This document shows positions 34,784 to 44,159 of a stretch of DNA of 64,000 nucleotides, piece by piece. The notes below the pieces were generated by a model. It was not told the origin of the DNA. It worked only from the letters and a program-made list of their open reading frames with translations, and searched no databases. Made by a program: the position numbers and the translations under genes. Source of the DNA: Natranaeroarchaeum sp042663585 (lineage in GTDB: Archaea > Halobacteriota > Halobacteria > Halobacteriales > Natronoarchaeaceae); NCBI RefSeq assembly GCF_042663585.1, contig NZ_JBHTAN010000006.1:620001-684000 (forward strand), in the 5' to 3' direction. Positions within the stretch are counted from its first letter, which is position 1, and each line of letters begins with the position of its first letter.

Positions 34784-35263
34784 ATGAAACATCTCCCCAA
34801 ACACTTCCGTCCGCGCTGGCGATATCTCGCGGTCGCCCTCGAATCGACGCCCGACGCTGATCTCTCTCGGGGGGCCTTCCAGCGCGAACTGTGGTATGCG
34901 GCACAGAACCTCGTCGGCGACACCGGCAGTGCGGACGCTGACCTCACGGTGCTCGATTTCTCGTTCTCGGACGGGCAGGGGGAGACGGTCGTCCGGGTTC
35001 GCCACGGACACGGCACCGAGGCTCGCGCCGCGCTTGCCTGTATCGATAGTATCAATACTCACTCGGTGGGCGTGCGAGTCATCGGTATCAGTGGTACGAT
35101 CCGTGCCTGTGAAGAAAAGTATTTAGGACGACAGACGGAACTTTTCCACGAGAGAAACGTCGTGTTCGACGGCGAGGAGCGGCCAGCAGTTATCCGCGAC
35201 AGTTCCGTGGATGTACGGGTCGACTCCTCGGTTGTCGGCGCGATGACACTCGATTTACAGTGA
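34784..35263 (+). CDS. rnp2: RNase P protein component 2 (Pop5 homologue)
   Basis: The 159-aa protein starts MKHLPKHFRPRWRYLAVALES, the standard N-terminus of archaeal Pop5. It has the RRM-like fold with the later GEGETVVRVRHGHG-like strand (VVRVRHGHGTEARAALACID), which contacts RNA. It partners Rpp30 in RNase P. It starts 2 bases after the methyltransferase stop and ends 4 bases before psmA. Confidence 0.92.
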   Translation: MKHLPKHFRPRWRYLAVALESTPDADLSRGAFQRELWYAAQNLVGDTGSADADLTVLDFSFSDGQGETVVRVRHGHGTEARAALACIDSINTHSVGVRVIGISGTIRACEEKYLGRQTELFHERNVVFDGEERPAVIRDSSVDVRVDSSVVGAMTLDLQ

Positions 35264-35267
35264 TACT

Positions 35268-36032
<765 letters not shown>

Positions 36033-36113
36033 GCTGGTAGCCGTCCGACAGGCCTTTCTTCCTTTTCGACCGCATTGAACCGATACGAGTCACCTACCCG
36101 ATCCGACGGTGTC

Positions 36114-37244
36114 TCACTTGCTTCGCTCCCGAGCAGCAGCGCCCGACGCATCCATCCGTTCGAGCAACGTCCGCCGGCCGCGTTCGAGGCCGAGGCCGAC
36201 GGCGAGCAGGATCAGTCCGCCGATTATCAGCGTCAACGACCCGGATAGCACGTTGGCGACCGTCCGAGCAAGGAAGGATAACACGACCGCCAAGAACGCA
36301 AGGGCGGAGATGTTGACGACACCTGTCTCACGGAGCCGATAGCCGATTCCCACCGTGACGAGCACAAGAACGAGTGCGAGTAGGTGAGCGATCACCGACG
36401 TCGCGAACGACGAAAGGTCAACCGACGCGAGGGGTGGGAATACCAGCAGTACGACGATAGCGACGGCCGCCCAGAGCGTGAGAGAGTCGTCGCCGTCCGA
36501 ACGCGAGTCGACGGCCGTCCGAACCGCCATCGCGGCCGCACCGAGGGCGACGCCCACGAGGACGAGATCCAGTTCCGGCGACGGACCCAGACGCCCACCC
36601 GACGTCGTCAACGCGACTGTTGATCCGAGCGTCGCGGCGACGCCGACGAGCAGATAGCTCATCGACCATCGCGGCTCCCTGTCCATCGCGCCGTGGACGA
36701 ACAGGACGATTCCGTAGAGCCCGGTCACCACTGCCGGATCGAACGATGTCGCCGTCACGAGTGTCGCCGCGCCGACGCCGAGGCCCAGTGCCGTTATCAG
36801 CCGCGACTCCAGCAGATGGCCGGAGGGCAGCGCTACCGCTGTCCACGCGATCAGCAACCACTCGGCCGCGATATCGATCTCGTACAGGTCGGCCAGTGCG
36901 AACAGGCTCACACCGACAAAGGCCGCCCCGAGGACGAACAGCCCATGCCCGACTCGCGGGTACTCGCCGCGGCGGAGCCACCCACCCGAACCGTAGGCGG
37001 CAGTTGGAACCGTAAGAAGGATTGCGGCCCGGAGGGTCCGCGGGAGTTCGGCCCAGTTCCCCGTGAGATAGAGGATCGCTCCCGCGCCGATCAACACCGC
37101 ACCCATGATCGAGAGCGCCGTGATTAGCCGCAACGATCGCTCGTCGCCCTCGTGACGGGCGAGGATCGCCTCGGCCTGTTCATGAGTGATGATTTCGGCC
37201 TCCACCCAGTCGTCGACCGCGTCTTCGAGTTCTTCGCGGTCCAT
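36114..37244 (-). CDS. DUF2157 family membrane protein
   Basis: The 376-aa protein starts MDREELEDAVDDWVEAEIITHEQAEAILARHE, the cytoplasmic N-terminal domain seen in DUF2157 proteins. About ten hydrophobic helices follow, the first being ITALSIMGAVLIGAGAILYLTGNW. The function of the family is unknown. A longer open frame reaches 38114 but crosses the two neighbouring minus-strand genes antiparallel or out of context, and the ATG at 37244 fits the family start. Confidence 0.8.
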   Translation of the reverse strand: MDREELEDAVDDWVEAEIITHEQAEAILARHEGDERSLRLITALSIMGAVLIGAGAILYLTGNWAELPRTLRAAILLTVPTAAYGSGGWLRRGEYPRVGHGLFVLGAAFVGVSLFALADLYEIDIAAEWLLIAWTAVALPSGHLLESRLITALGLGVGAATLVTATSFDPAVVTGLYGIVLFVHGAMDREPRWSMSYLLVGVAATLGSTVALTTSGGRLGPSPELDLVLVGVALGAAAMAVRTAVDSRSDGDDSLTLWAAVAIVVLLVFPPLASVDLSSFATSVIAHLLALVLVLVTVGIGYRLRETGVVNISALAFLAVVLSFLARTVANVLSGSLTLIIGGLILLAVGLGLERGRRTLLERMDASGAAARERSK

Positions 37245-37345
37245 CTCATCTAGGATATCTGTCTCGATAACTGATAAATACAGGGGGAGAACACTCTGTT
37301 TATCAACCGTTCCCTGACGGTACGGGACGTGGCGATCGGTTGTGC

Positions 37346-37900
37346 TCAGAGCCACCCGTCGCTGCCGACCGAACACATCAGTGGGTCGCCCGCTCGACCG
37401 AGGAACACGACGAGCAGGAGGATTCCGCCCGCCCGGAGCAGGTTGCCGTCGAACGGGAGCATTGCCATCGCGCCGACGAAGCCGAGCGCCCCGAGCACGC
37501 CGGCACCGCAACTCGCACACCCCGCTGCGAGCACGCCCGGAACGACGCCGAGCAGCGTCGACGCACCGGTACGACGTGCGCGCCGGAAGAGCGTGACGGC
37601 GTTGGTTACCGCGATGCCCGTCAACACTGCATACAGGGTGACGAGGCCGATACCAAGCCAGCCAGTGCTCAGATACACTTCCCTCGTAAGGGCGGTCACG
37701 GCATAGCCGAGGTCCGTAATATCGTTCGCGAGTAACTGGATCGAGAACTGTGGAAACGTGCTCAGCACCAGGAGGACGTAGGTCAGCCCCGTCACTCCCC
37801 CGGCGAACAGCAGTCGGGCGTTCGACGTGAGCGGATGGACGAGGGCGTCTCCGACGTCGCGGGCCCAGTCCCGCATCACGGCGACTCGCGTACCCGTCAT
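37346..37900 (-). CDS. Five-helix membrane protein with CASC motif (partner of DsbA-like protein)
   Basis: The 184-aa protein has about five hydrophobic helices (about residues 33-55, 70-90, 96-115, 120-145 and 150-172). A tight Cys pair occurs in helix-loop VPGVLAAGCASCGAGVLGALGF, followed by one more Cys in DPLMCSVGS. Its ATG overlaps the stop of the preceding thiol-disulfide protein (ATGA). The Cys pair in a membrane protein next to a DsbA-like protein is what would be expected of a DsbB-like reoxidising partner, but there is no family match I can name. Confidence 0.75.
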   Translation of the reverse strand: MTGTRVAVMRDWARDVGDALVHPLTSNARLLFAGGVTGLTYVLLVLSTFPQFSIQLLANDITDLGYAVTALTREVYLSTGWLGIGLVTLYAVLTGIAVTNAVTLFRRARRTGASTLLGVVPGVLAAGCASCGAGVLGALGFVGAMAMLPFDGNLLRAGGILLLVVFLGRAGDPLMCSVGSDGWL

Positions 37901-38634
37901 GCCTCTCGTACCTGCTCGATGGCATCGGCAAAGCCGTCGTACGGCTGTGCCCCGACGATTGTCCCGGCCGCGCCGCTTTCACGGTTGTACAACACGAACG
38001 CCGGCGTTCCCTGCAGGCCGACCGATCGGGCAGCCTCGTAGTCGCCGTCGACGGTCTCCCGAACGAACCCCTCGTTGGAAGCGCGATACTCCTCGACGGC
38101 GGCACGGTCGACACCGTCTACTCGGTCAGTGAGACGCGTGAACGTCTCCTCGTCAGCCCAGTCGTTGCCCGACTCGGCCTGCGCGTCGAACACCGCAGTG
38201 TGCCAGTTCCAGAACGCGGTGGGATCGCTTTCGGCCACCCGATTCCAGACGCTTCGACCCCACATCGCCGCTGGCATCGAGTACTGGCCAATATTGGGAT
38301 ACGCGAGGACGACAACTCTGACCGTCCCGTTCTCGACGTACTCCTCACCGATTGCTGGCAACGTCTCGGTTTCGAACTTCTTGCAGAAGGGACACAGATA
38401 ATCAGTCCAGTAGTAGATGTCGACAGGCGCATCGCGTGCCCCGACGAGCGGTCGGCCAGCCAACTCGACGCCGAATCCGCTCGTCCCGTCGCTCGTGTGG
38501 AACTCCGAGGGGACGTACTCCTGGCCCTCTGACTCCGAACGCGATGCGACGTACGCGACGCCACCCCCAAATACGGCGGTCCCGCCGCCTGCGAGGAGTG
38601 CTCGCCGTCTCGTGATCTTGCTCTGCTCACCCAT
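37897..38634 (-). CDS. DsbA-family thiol-disulfide oxidoreductase, Tat-exported
   Basis: The 245-aa protein has an N-terminal twin-arginine signal (SKITRRRALLAGGGTAVFGGGVAYVA). The thioredoxin fold follows with the redox motif YYWTDYLCPFCKKFETETLPAIGEEY. The remainder (about residues 120-230) contains the helical insertion of the DsbA/DSBA-like family, and the cis-Pro is suggested by VGLQGTPAFVLYN. It probably forms disulfides outside the membrane. It overlaps the five-helix membrane protein by 4 bases. Confidence 0.9.
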   Translation of the reverse strand: MGEQSKITRRRALLAGGGTAVFGGGVAYVASRSESEGQEYVPSEFHTSDGTSGFGVELAGRPLVGARDAPVDIYYWTDYLCPFCKKFETETLPAIGEEYVENGTVRVVVLAYPNIGQYSMPAAMWGRSVWNRVAESDPTAFWNWHTAVFDAQAESGNDWADEETFTRLTDRVDGVDRAAVEEYRASNEGFVRETVDGDYEAARSVGLQGTPAFVLYNRESGAAGTIVGAQPYDGFADAIEQVREA

Positions 38635-38767
38635 TCGTCCACAGGTTTGAACGAGGGGATGTAAAACGGTTCGGCGTGGGTGCGAGTGACTGACCAGTTC
38701 GACCGTGTTGCTCCGCGGGGAGTTCAGGTCGTTGGGGTGAGAACATGGCCGGTTTTGCAGGGGGAGA

Positions 38768-38840
38768 GGGACCGGATTTGAACCTCGTCGAGACGGTCGC
38801 TCACTTCGTTCGCGCTGCGACTCGTCTGGTTCAAGTCCTC
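38768..38840. repeat. T-arm-like inverted repeat near tRNA-Leu
   Basis: Bases 38768-38784 (gggaccggatttgaacc) are identical, over 17 bases, to the T-arm of the downstream tRNA-Leu at 38887-38903. The opposite arm 38828-38840 (ggttcaagtcctc) is the reverse complement of a near-identical sequence, so the two arms could form a T-arm-like stem over a 43-base loop. This could be a remnant of an element that integrated at the tRNA, or a haloarchaeal palindromic repeat of tRNA origin. Confidence 0.6.
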
Positions 38841-38881
38841 ATTGCGCACTCACGGCTCTCACGTTTGTTCGAGCCGAGAAG

Positions 38882-38965
38882 TGCGCGGGACCGGATTTGA
38901 ACCGGCGGACCCCTACGGGACAGCGTCCTAAGCGCTGCGCCTTTTCCTGGCTTGGCTACCCGCGC
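38882..38965 (-). tRNA. tRNA-Leu (anticodon UAG)
   Basis: On the minus strand the sequence folds as a complete tRNA. The acceptor stem is GCGCGGG with CCCGCGC and discriminator A. The D-arm is GCC...GGC. The anticodon stem-loop is CAGCG-CTTAGGA-CGCTG, giving anticodon TAG (UAG). A long variable arm (CCC GTA GGG) and a T-arm GCCGG-TTCAAAT-CCGGT follow. The long variable arm and anticodon both indicate leucine. No intron and no encoded CCA are present. The length is 84 bases. Confidence 0.95.
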
Positions 38966-39007
38966 GCTACCCGATGTTCCCGAGTTGAAAGTAAGTATGT
39001 GTCGTTC

Positions 39008-39679
39008 TCAGTCCGTGTCTTCCTCGGGCGATTCGTCGTCCTCCCCATAGCGGCTCCGAAGCGACTCCAGTTCCGAGTCGACGTCGACTTGCACCGGGTC
39101 GGGTTCGGCCTCCTCGTCGTCCGTATCGGCGTCTTCCTCGTCACTTCGACGCTCGCGCCCGGTTTGCTCGTCGACGCGTGCTTCGGCGTCACGGACCTGT
39201 TCGTCGAGGTCGTCGCGTAATTCTCGGGCCTCGGTGAGAATCTCGCGGGCCGTCTCGTCCTGTGGGAGTGCGCCCTCGTCGACGGCGCGCTGTAGCTCTA
39301 CGAGCGCGTCGTCGAGTCGGTCCAGCGTCTCCTCCCCGAACCGACCCGCCGTCTCACGGACCTCTCGGCTGCGGCGCTCGGCCTCACCGCGGATCTCTTC
39401 GCCGCGCTCGCGGGCCTCGCGTTCGGCTTTGGCAATCTCGATAGCGCGCTGGACCGCCTCCAGGATTCGAATGTTCGCTTCGAGCACTGCAATCGCGGCC
39501 GGGATTGCGACGTCATCGGTGAATTCGAGCACCTCTCGCGGAGAGGGCGGGCGGGGGAGACCGAGGGGGCCGCGCCGGGGCTGTGGCTCGACCTCTTGCC
39601 GGAGGTCGCGCAAGGTGTCGGCCAGCTCCTCGGCTGTACGGGCGAGTTCCTCGTCTGTGTCGTCGCCGCTGTCGCTCAT
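39008..39679 (-). CDS. Coiled-coil acidic haloarchaeal protein, 223 aa
   Basis: The protein has a short conserved N-terminal core (LEFTDDVAIPAAIAVLEANIRILEAVQRAIEIAK, about residues 48-82). A long charged helical region follows (EREARERGEEIRGEAERRSREVRETAGRFG), with coiled-coil-like spacing, and a strongly acidic tail. The function is unknown. The open frame extends 9 codons upstream; MSDSGDDTDEEL at 39679 is the natural start. It is adjacent to the phosphotransacetylase-like gene on the same strand. Confidence 0.75.
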   Translation of the reverse strand: MSDSGDDTDEELARTAEELADTLRDLRQEVEPQPRRGPLGLPRPPSPREVLEFTDDVAIPAAIAVLEANIRILEAVQRAIEIAKAEREARERGEEIRGEAERRSREVRETAGRFGEETLDRLDDALVELQRAVDEGALPQDETAREILTEARELRDDLDEQVRDAEARVDEQTGRERRSDEEDADTDDEEAEPDPVQVDVDSELESLRSRYGEDDESPEEDTD

Positions 39680-39722
39680 ACCATCGAGTTGGTGCGCTGG
39701 CGACAAAAGAGAGGCGGTCGGT

Positions 39723-40811
39723 CTACTCGTCGTCGGAGTCCGACCCTGACTGCACGCCGATCAGTCCGTCGACGTCTGCGTGGCTGGCAAGCAGTTCCTG
39801 CATGCGTTCTACGGTCTCGGCGTCCTTGGTACGACCTTCGCTGACGACGCCCTCGGCGCGGTCGATGGCCGTCAGCGTGTCAGTCTGCAGGAGGAGGATC
39901 GGCACACCCTTCTCCTCGGCTTTCCCGACGACAGCGCCGGTCGGGCGGTGGCCGCCGGTGAGGATGAGACATTCGATGCCGGGTGCCTGCAACGCGGCGG
40001 TCTGGACTTCCGAGCGGTCGCCCCCCGTGATGACTGCGGCGTCACGGGTCCGTCGGAAGTGACGGAGTGCGGCGTCCCGGCCCATCGCACCGACGCTGAA
40101 GCGCTCGACGTACTCGTCGGTTGCGGCGTTGGTCAGGATCTCTGCGCCGAGTTCGTCGGCGAGGTCCTCGACAGTGATGCCGGCGAGTTCCTGCTCCCGC
40201 GGCAGTGCGCCGTGGACCGAGATTCCCTTGCTCTCCAGGAACGGAACGGCATCGGTTTCGAGGCTGTCGAAGGCGTCGTCGGTGACGGCGTTGAACAACA
40301 CGCCAGCAAGGCGATCGTCGAGCTGTCGAGCCGCCGCGAGTACCCCGTCGATGTCTGCGGGAGTGTCGTAGCCGCCCAGCAGGACGACTTCTGCATCGAG
40401 GAGCTCCGCGATGTCGGCGTCGGTCAGGTCGACGATGCCGCCGGTCGTTAGCGAGCCGCCGCCCTCGACGATCATCAGGTCGCGCCCAGCCGCGAGCGTC
40501 TCGAAGTGCTCTTTGACCTGTGTCTGGAGGTCGCTGGAGTCCTCCTGACCACGGATCACCTGCTCGATGAACGTCGGCGAGTAGACGACGGGTTCGAGTT
40601 CGTGCATCTCCGCGTCCATCTCCAGCAGTTCGCGGGCAAGCATCGGATCCTCGTCGAGGGTCTTGCCGACGCGGCTGCGGAGCCGCGTTCCTTTGGGTTT
40701 CATGTAGCCGACGTCGAGCCCGCGCTCCTTGGCGAGCATACCGAGCGCGATCGAGACGGCCGTCTTGCCGGTGCCTTCTTCGGTCGAGGTTACGAGTAGG
40801 GTCTTCGTCAT
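39723..40811 (-). CDS. Phosphotransacetylase-like protein with BioD-like ATPase and DRTGG domains
   Basis: The N-terminal part (residues 1-200) is a BioD/CobQ-like P-loop domain: LLVTSTEEGTGKTAVSIALG (Walker A) and VEGGGSLTTGG. The C-terminal half holds a DRTGG domain (SVGAMGRDAALRHFRRTRDAAVITGGDRSEVQTAAL). The architecture matches the phosphotransacetylase-family regulator often encoded beside ADP-forming acetyl-CoA synthetase. Its start codon overlaps the acd 3' end by 4 bases (40808-40811), so it is translated with it. A role in controlling Acd is inferred from context. Confidence 0.85.
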   Translation of the reverse strand: MTKTLLVTSTEEGTGKTAVSIALGMLAKERGLDVGYMKPKGTRLRSRVGKTLDEDPMLARELLEMDAEMHELEPVVYSPTFIEQVIRGQEDSSDLQTQVKEHFETLAAGRDLMIVEGGGSLTTGGIVDLTDADIAELLDAEVVLLGGYDTPADIDGVLAAARQLDDRLAGVLFNAVTDDAFDSLETDAVPFLESKGISVHGALPREQELAGITVEDLADELGAEILTNAATDEYVERFSVGAMGRDAALRHFRRTRDAAVITGGDRSEVQTAALQAPGIECLILTGGHRPTGAVVGKAEEKGVPILLLQTDTLTAIDRAEGVVSEGRTKDAETVERMQELLASHADVDGLIGVQSGSDSDDE

Positions 40812-42904
40812 AGTTTATCAGTGTCCACGGTCAGTTGCAGGTCGATCGCCGTCGCGCCGTCCGGCCCTGCGACGAGCGGGTTCACGTCGAGTTCGAGGAT
40901 GGCCGGGAAGTCAGTCGCCAACTGTGAGAGCCGCTGGAGCGACTCCGAGATGGCGCCCGTATCCGCCGGTGTCCGTCCCCGGGCACCACGTAGTAGCGGT
41001 GCGGCCTGAATGTCGTTGATCATGGCGTCCGCCTCCGGTTCGCTGATCGGTGCGATCCGAACCGTGGTGTCTTCGAGCACTTCCACGAAGATCCCGCCGA
41101 GTCCGAACAACACCATCGGGCCGAACTGTGGGTCGCGGTTGAGGCCGACGATCGTCTCGGTTCCATCGTCGAGGTCGACCATCTCTTGAACCTGGATCCC
41201 GATGAGGTTTGCGTCCGGCTGATAGTTACGGGCCCGCGTCACCAGGCTCTCGAAGGCGTCTGCGACGTCCTCGGTCTCGACACCGACTTTCACGCCGCCG
41301 ATGTCGGACTTGTGGAGGATGTCGGGGCTGACGATCTTCATCACTGCAGGACCGTCGATACCCTTCGCCACTTCCTCTGCGGCAGCGGGCGAGTCGACGA
41401 CGTCGCCGTTCGGCGTCGGGATCCCGTACGCGTCGAGCAGATCCATCGCCTCGACGCCGAGGCGATTGTCGTCTCGCCCTTCGGCGCGTTCGAGGATCTC
41501 CCGTGCGCGCTCGCGGTCGACGTCGAAGTCGGCCGGGTCGTCGTGGGTCGTCTCGCTGATGTCCCGGTACTCCGAGAGCGCGCCGATGCTCCGGATCGCA
41601 CGCGCGGGGTCGAAGTAGTTCGGGACGCCGTTGTCCTTGAGCTTCTGGGCCGCGGCTTCCGTGCTTTCGCCGCCCATCAGCGCCGAGACGATCGGCGTCT
41701 CGTGTTTCTCTTTCATCTTGCTGATGACGTCGGCGAGGTTGCCGAAGTTGAGCACGGCTGTCGGCGCGGCGACGACGACTGCGGCACCGACGCCATCGTC
41801 GGACAGTGCGGCGTCGAGCGCCTCCTCAAACCGGCCCGAGTCGGCGTCGCCGAGCACGTCCACGGGGTTGTAGATGTTCCCTTCGTCGGGGAGCATCTCG
41901 CTGTAGATTTCCAGAGTCTCGTCGGAGAAGCCCGCAAGGTCCAGCCGCGAGCCACCGATCGCATCAGTCGTCATCACGCCGGGACCGCCGGCGTTGGTGA
42001 TGACGGCGACGTCGTCACGGTCGGGCAGGGGCTGGCCCGATAGCATCTGCGCATAGTCGAACATCTCCTGGACGGTTTCGACGCGCAGGACGCCGGCCTG
42101 ATCGAGGCCGGCCGCGTACGCCTGCTCGCTACCGGCTATCGTCCCGGTGTGTGAGGAGGCTGCCTGCGCACCGGCCTCGGTACGGCCGGATTTGACCAGC
42201 ACGACCGGGGTATCGTCGGTGACCTCCCGGGTCGCATCGATGAACTCGCGACCGTGGTCGATCCCTTCGAGATAGCCGATAATTACGTCGGTGTCGGGGT
42301 CATCGCCCCACTCTCTGACGAAGTCGGTCTCGTCGAGAACGGCCTCGTTGCCGAGCGAGACGACGTCTTTGAAGCCGAGATCCTGATCGTTCGCCCAGTC
42401 CAGCACTGCCGTAATGAACGCGCCCGACTGGCTCATAAAGGAGATCGAGCCTTCCTGTGCGTTGTCGGGGCCAAATGTCGCGTTCATCCCGTTCGGCGTG
42501 CTCATCACGCCGAGGCTGTTGGGACCGACCAGATTGAGGTCGTACTCTTTTGCGACCTCGACGAGTTCGTTCTCGCGTTCTGCGCCTTCACTGCCGGTCT
42601 CGCTGAATCCAGCCGTGATGACGACGACGTCGTCGACACCTGCCTGTGCCGCTTCCTTCACCGCGTCGATGACGATCCCTGACGGGACGACGATCACCGC
42701 CAGATCCGTCGGTGGCGCTTCCGCCACTGATTGGTAACAGTCCAGTCCCAGCACTGCATCACGGTTCGGGTTGATTGGAACAACGTCACCGGTGTAATCT
42801 TCCTGGAGGTTCGTCAGGATCGCCCGCCCAACGGATCCCTCTCGGTCGGTTGCACCGACGACTGCTACACGTTCCGGCCCGAACAGGTCCGATAACGCTC
42901 CCAT
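40808..42904 (-). CDS. acd: ADP-forming acetate-CoA ligase (Acd), alpha-beta fusion
   Basis: This 698-aa enzyme converts acetyl-CoA, ADP and phosphate to acetate, CoA and ATP. The CoA-binding Rossmann domain begins VAVVGATDREGSVGRAILTNL. The alpha-subunit succinyl-CoA-ligase-like region has GRTEAGAQAASSHTGTIAGSE with the phosphohistidine. The ATP-grasp beta part begins about residue 480 (GVEAMDLLDAYGIPTPNGDVVDS, then GPAVMKIVSPDILHKSDIGGV and the Mg-binding LELDVNPLVAGPDG). Both subunits are fused, as common in haloarchaea. The promoter and TATA box lie just upstream. Confidence 0.95.
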   Translation of the reverse strand: MGALSDLFGPERVAVVGATDREGSVGRAILTNLQEDYTGDVVPINPNRDAVLGLDCYQSVAEAPPTDLAVIVVPSGIVIDAVKEAAQAGVDDVVVITAGFSETGSEGAERENELVEVAKEYDLNLVGPNSLGVMSTPNGMNATFGPDNAQEGSISFMSQSGAFITAVLDWANDQDLGFKDVVSLGNEAVLDETDFVREWGDDPDTDVIIGYLEGIDHGREFIDATREVTDDTPVVLVKSGRTEAGAQAASSHTGTIAGSEQAYAAGLDQAGVLRVETVQEMFDYAQMLSGQPLPDRDDVAVITNAGGPGVMTTDAIGGSRLDLAGFSDETLEIYSEMLPDEGNIYNPVDVLGDADSGRFEEALDAALSDDGVGAAVVVAAPTAVLNFGNLADVISKMKEKHETPIVSALMGGESTEAAAQKLKDNGVPNYFDPARAIRSIGALSEYRDISETTHDDPADFDVDRERAREILERAEGRDDNRLGVEAMDLLDAYGIPTPNGDVVDSPAAAEEVAKGIDGPAVMKIVSPDILHKSDIGGVKVGVETEDVADAFESLVTRARNYQPDANLIGIQVQEMVDLDDGTETIVGLNRDPQFGPMVLFGLGGIFVEVLEDTTVRIAPISEPEADAMINDIQAAPLLRGARGRTPADTGAISESLQRLSQLATDFPAILELDVNPLVAGPDGATAIDLQLTVDTDKL

Positions 42905-43064
42905 CGCTAGGTAAAACTGAGTATACCCACGGATAAAAACTGACTGACATCGTACGGAGTATAAACAGGGGTCTTATAATGGCAAAGCAATATTCGTGAT
43001 AATTCTTGTTCTTTGTATAACACTCACAAACACTCGACATCTCTTGTCGGTGATCTGTCCGCAG
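42905..43064. other. Intergenic region between acd and the znuB gene
   Basis: These 160 bases, unusually AT-rich, hold the acd promoter and the 3' flank of the permease. No small gene was supported. Confidence 0.4.
42931..42940 (-). promoter_or_regulatory. TATA box for acd
   Basis: The minus-strand sequence GTTTTTATCC is centred about 31 bases before the ATG at 42904. Confidence 0.5.
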
Positions 43065-44159
43065 CTATCGTGTCGTGAGTGCGGCCGAGCGGTCCGACAG
43101 CGCTACCGTCACGAGATAGATCGCAATGGCGACAACGATCACCGACCCGCCGGAGGGCAGACTCTGCCAGATCGCCAGGCCGATCCCGGCGAGGATCGCC
43201 GTCTGCCCGAACAGTACGGAGAGATACAGCGTCTCCCGGAAGCCCTGTGCGATCTGTGACGCCGCCGCCACCGGGATCACAAGCAAGCCGGCGACGAGGA
43301 TCACACCGAGGATCTGCATCGCACCGACGACAACCACCGCGGTCATCGTGACCAGCAAGGCGTTGTACCAGGTGACGTTGAACCGCGCGACTCGCGCGGC
43401 CGTCTCGTCGAAGGTGATGAACAGGAACTGTTTGTAGTTGAAGGCGACGAGGGCCACCACGACGACGCTGAGGACGGCGACGATCCGGGCGCCTTCCGCG
43501 GTGACGACTGCCATGTCGCCAAAGAGGAACTGCTCGATATCGATCGGGACCGAGACGAACTCACGACCCCACGAGATCAACAGCGTCCCGACGGCGAAGC
43601 TACCGGTCAGAACGATTGCGATCGGAACGTCCCCGTAGCTGTCGGTGTGTTCGGTGAGCCACTGCAGGCCGAGCGCCGAGAGGACGCTCACGACCAGCGC
43701 GACCAGCACCAGCCGACCGTTCGTGGCGTTCAGGCCGAGCGCCCCCACCACGACGATACCGATAGCGACTCCCGCAAAGGCGGTGTGGGCGAGCGTCTCG
43801 CCGATCAGCGCCATCTGTCGGTGGACGAGATACGTCCCGACGAGCGGCCCGACGATACCGACGAGGACGCCCGTGGCGATTGCCCGCCACATGAACGGAT
43901 ACTGGAAGACGTTCGTTCCGAGGTAGTAATCCGCCCACTCGCCAGCGATCAGGAACTGCTCGAAGCCGGTTTGGGCTAGCGCGCCGACCGCGCCGGGAAA
44001 GGTACGGAGCCAGTCGACGGCGATAAATGCGATCATCATCGCGCCTAACAGCCCCGTCAGGACCAACAGGACCTCCTCGACCCGTCGCCGTGTGGGAACT
44101 CGTCTGGCCGGTTCGCTCACCGATTGCTCCGTCTCCCCGTCGGCAGTGTCCGTACTCAT
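43065..44159 (-). CDS. znuB: Zinc/metal ABC transporter permease (ZnuB-like)
   Basis: The 364-aa protein has eight or nine hydrophobic helices and belongs to the ABC-3 (ZnuB/TroC/MntB) family. Family features are MALIGETLAHTAFAGVAIGIVVV and the FITFDETAARVARFN loop. MQILGVILVAGLLVIPVAAASQIAQGF follows. It starts at the ATG at 44159 and overlaps the ATPase gene by 4 bases (ATGA). It imports a divalent metal, most likely Zn2+, as judged by its substrate-binding partner and the His-rich lipoprotein nearby. Mn2+ cannot be excluded. Confidence 0.88.
   Translation of the reverse strand: MSTDTADGETEQSVSEPARRVPTRRRVEEVLLVLTGLLGAMMIAFIAVDWLRTFPGAVGALAQTGFEQFLIAGEWADYYLGTNVFQYPFMWRAIATGVLVGIVGPLVGTYLVHRQMALIGETLAHTAFAGVAIGIVVVGALGLNATNGRLVLVALVVSVLSALGLQWLTEHTDSYGDVPIAIVLTGSFAVGTLLISWGREFVSVPIDIEQFLFGDMAVVTAEGARIVAVLSVVVVALVAFNYKQFLFITFDETAARVARFNVTWYNALLVTMTAVVVVGAMQILGVILVAGLLVIPVAAASQIAQGFRETLYLSVLFGQTAILAGIGLAIWQSLPSGGSVIVVAIAIYLVTVALSDRSAALTTR

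Noticed and set aside
37245..38114. 290-codon extension upstream of the DUF2157 gene
   Set aside because: It is out of frame with the two real minus-strand genes there (CASC membrane protein and DsbA-like protein) and has no similarity to the family.
38768..38903. Integrative element bounded by tRNA-derived att sites
   Set aside because: The two T-arm copies are only 119 bases apart and no integrase or cargo gene is between or near them.
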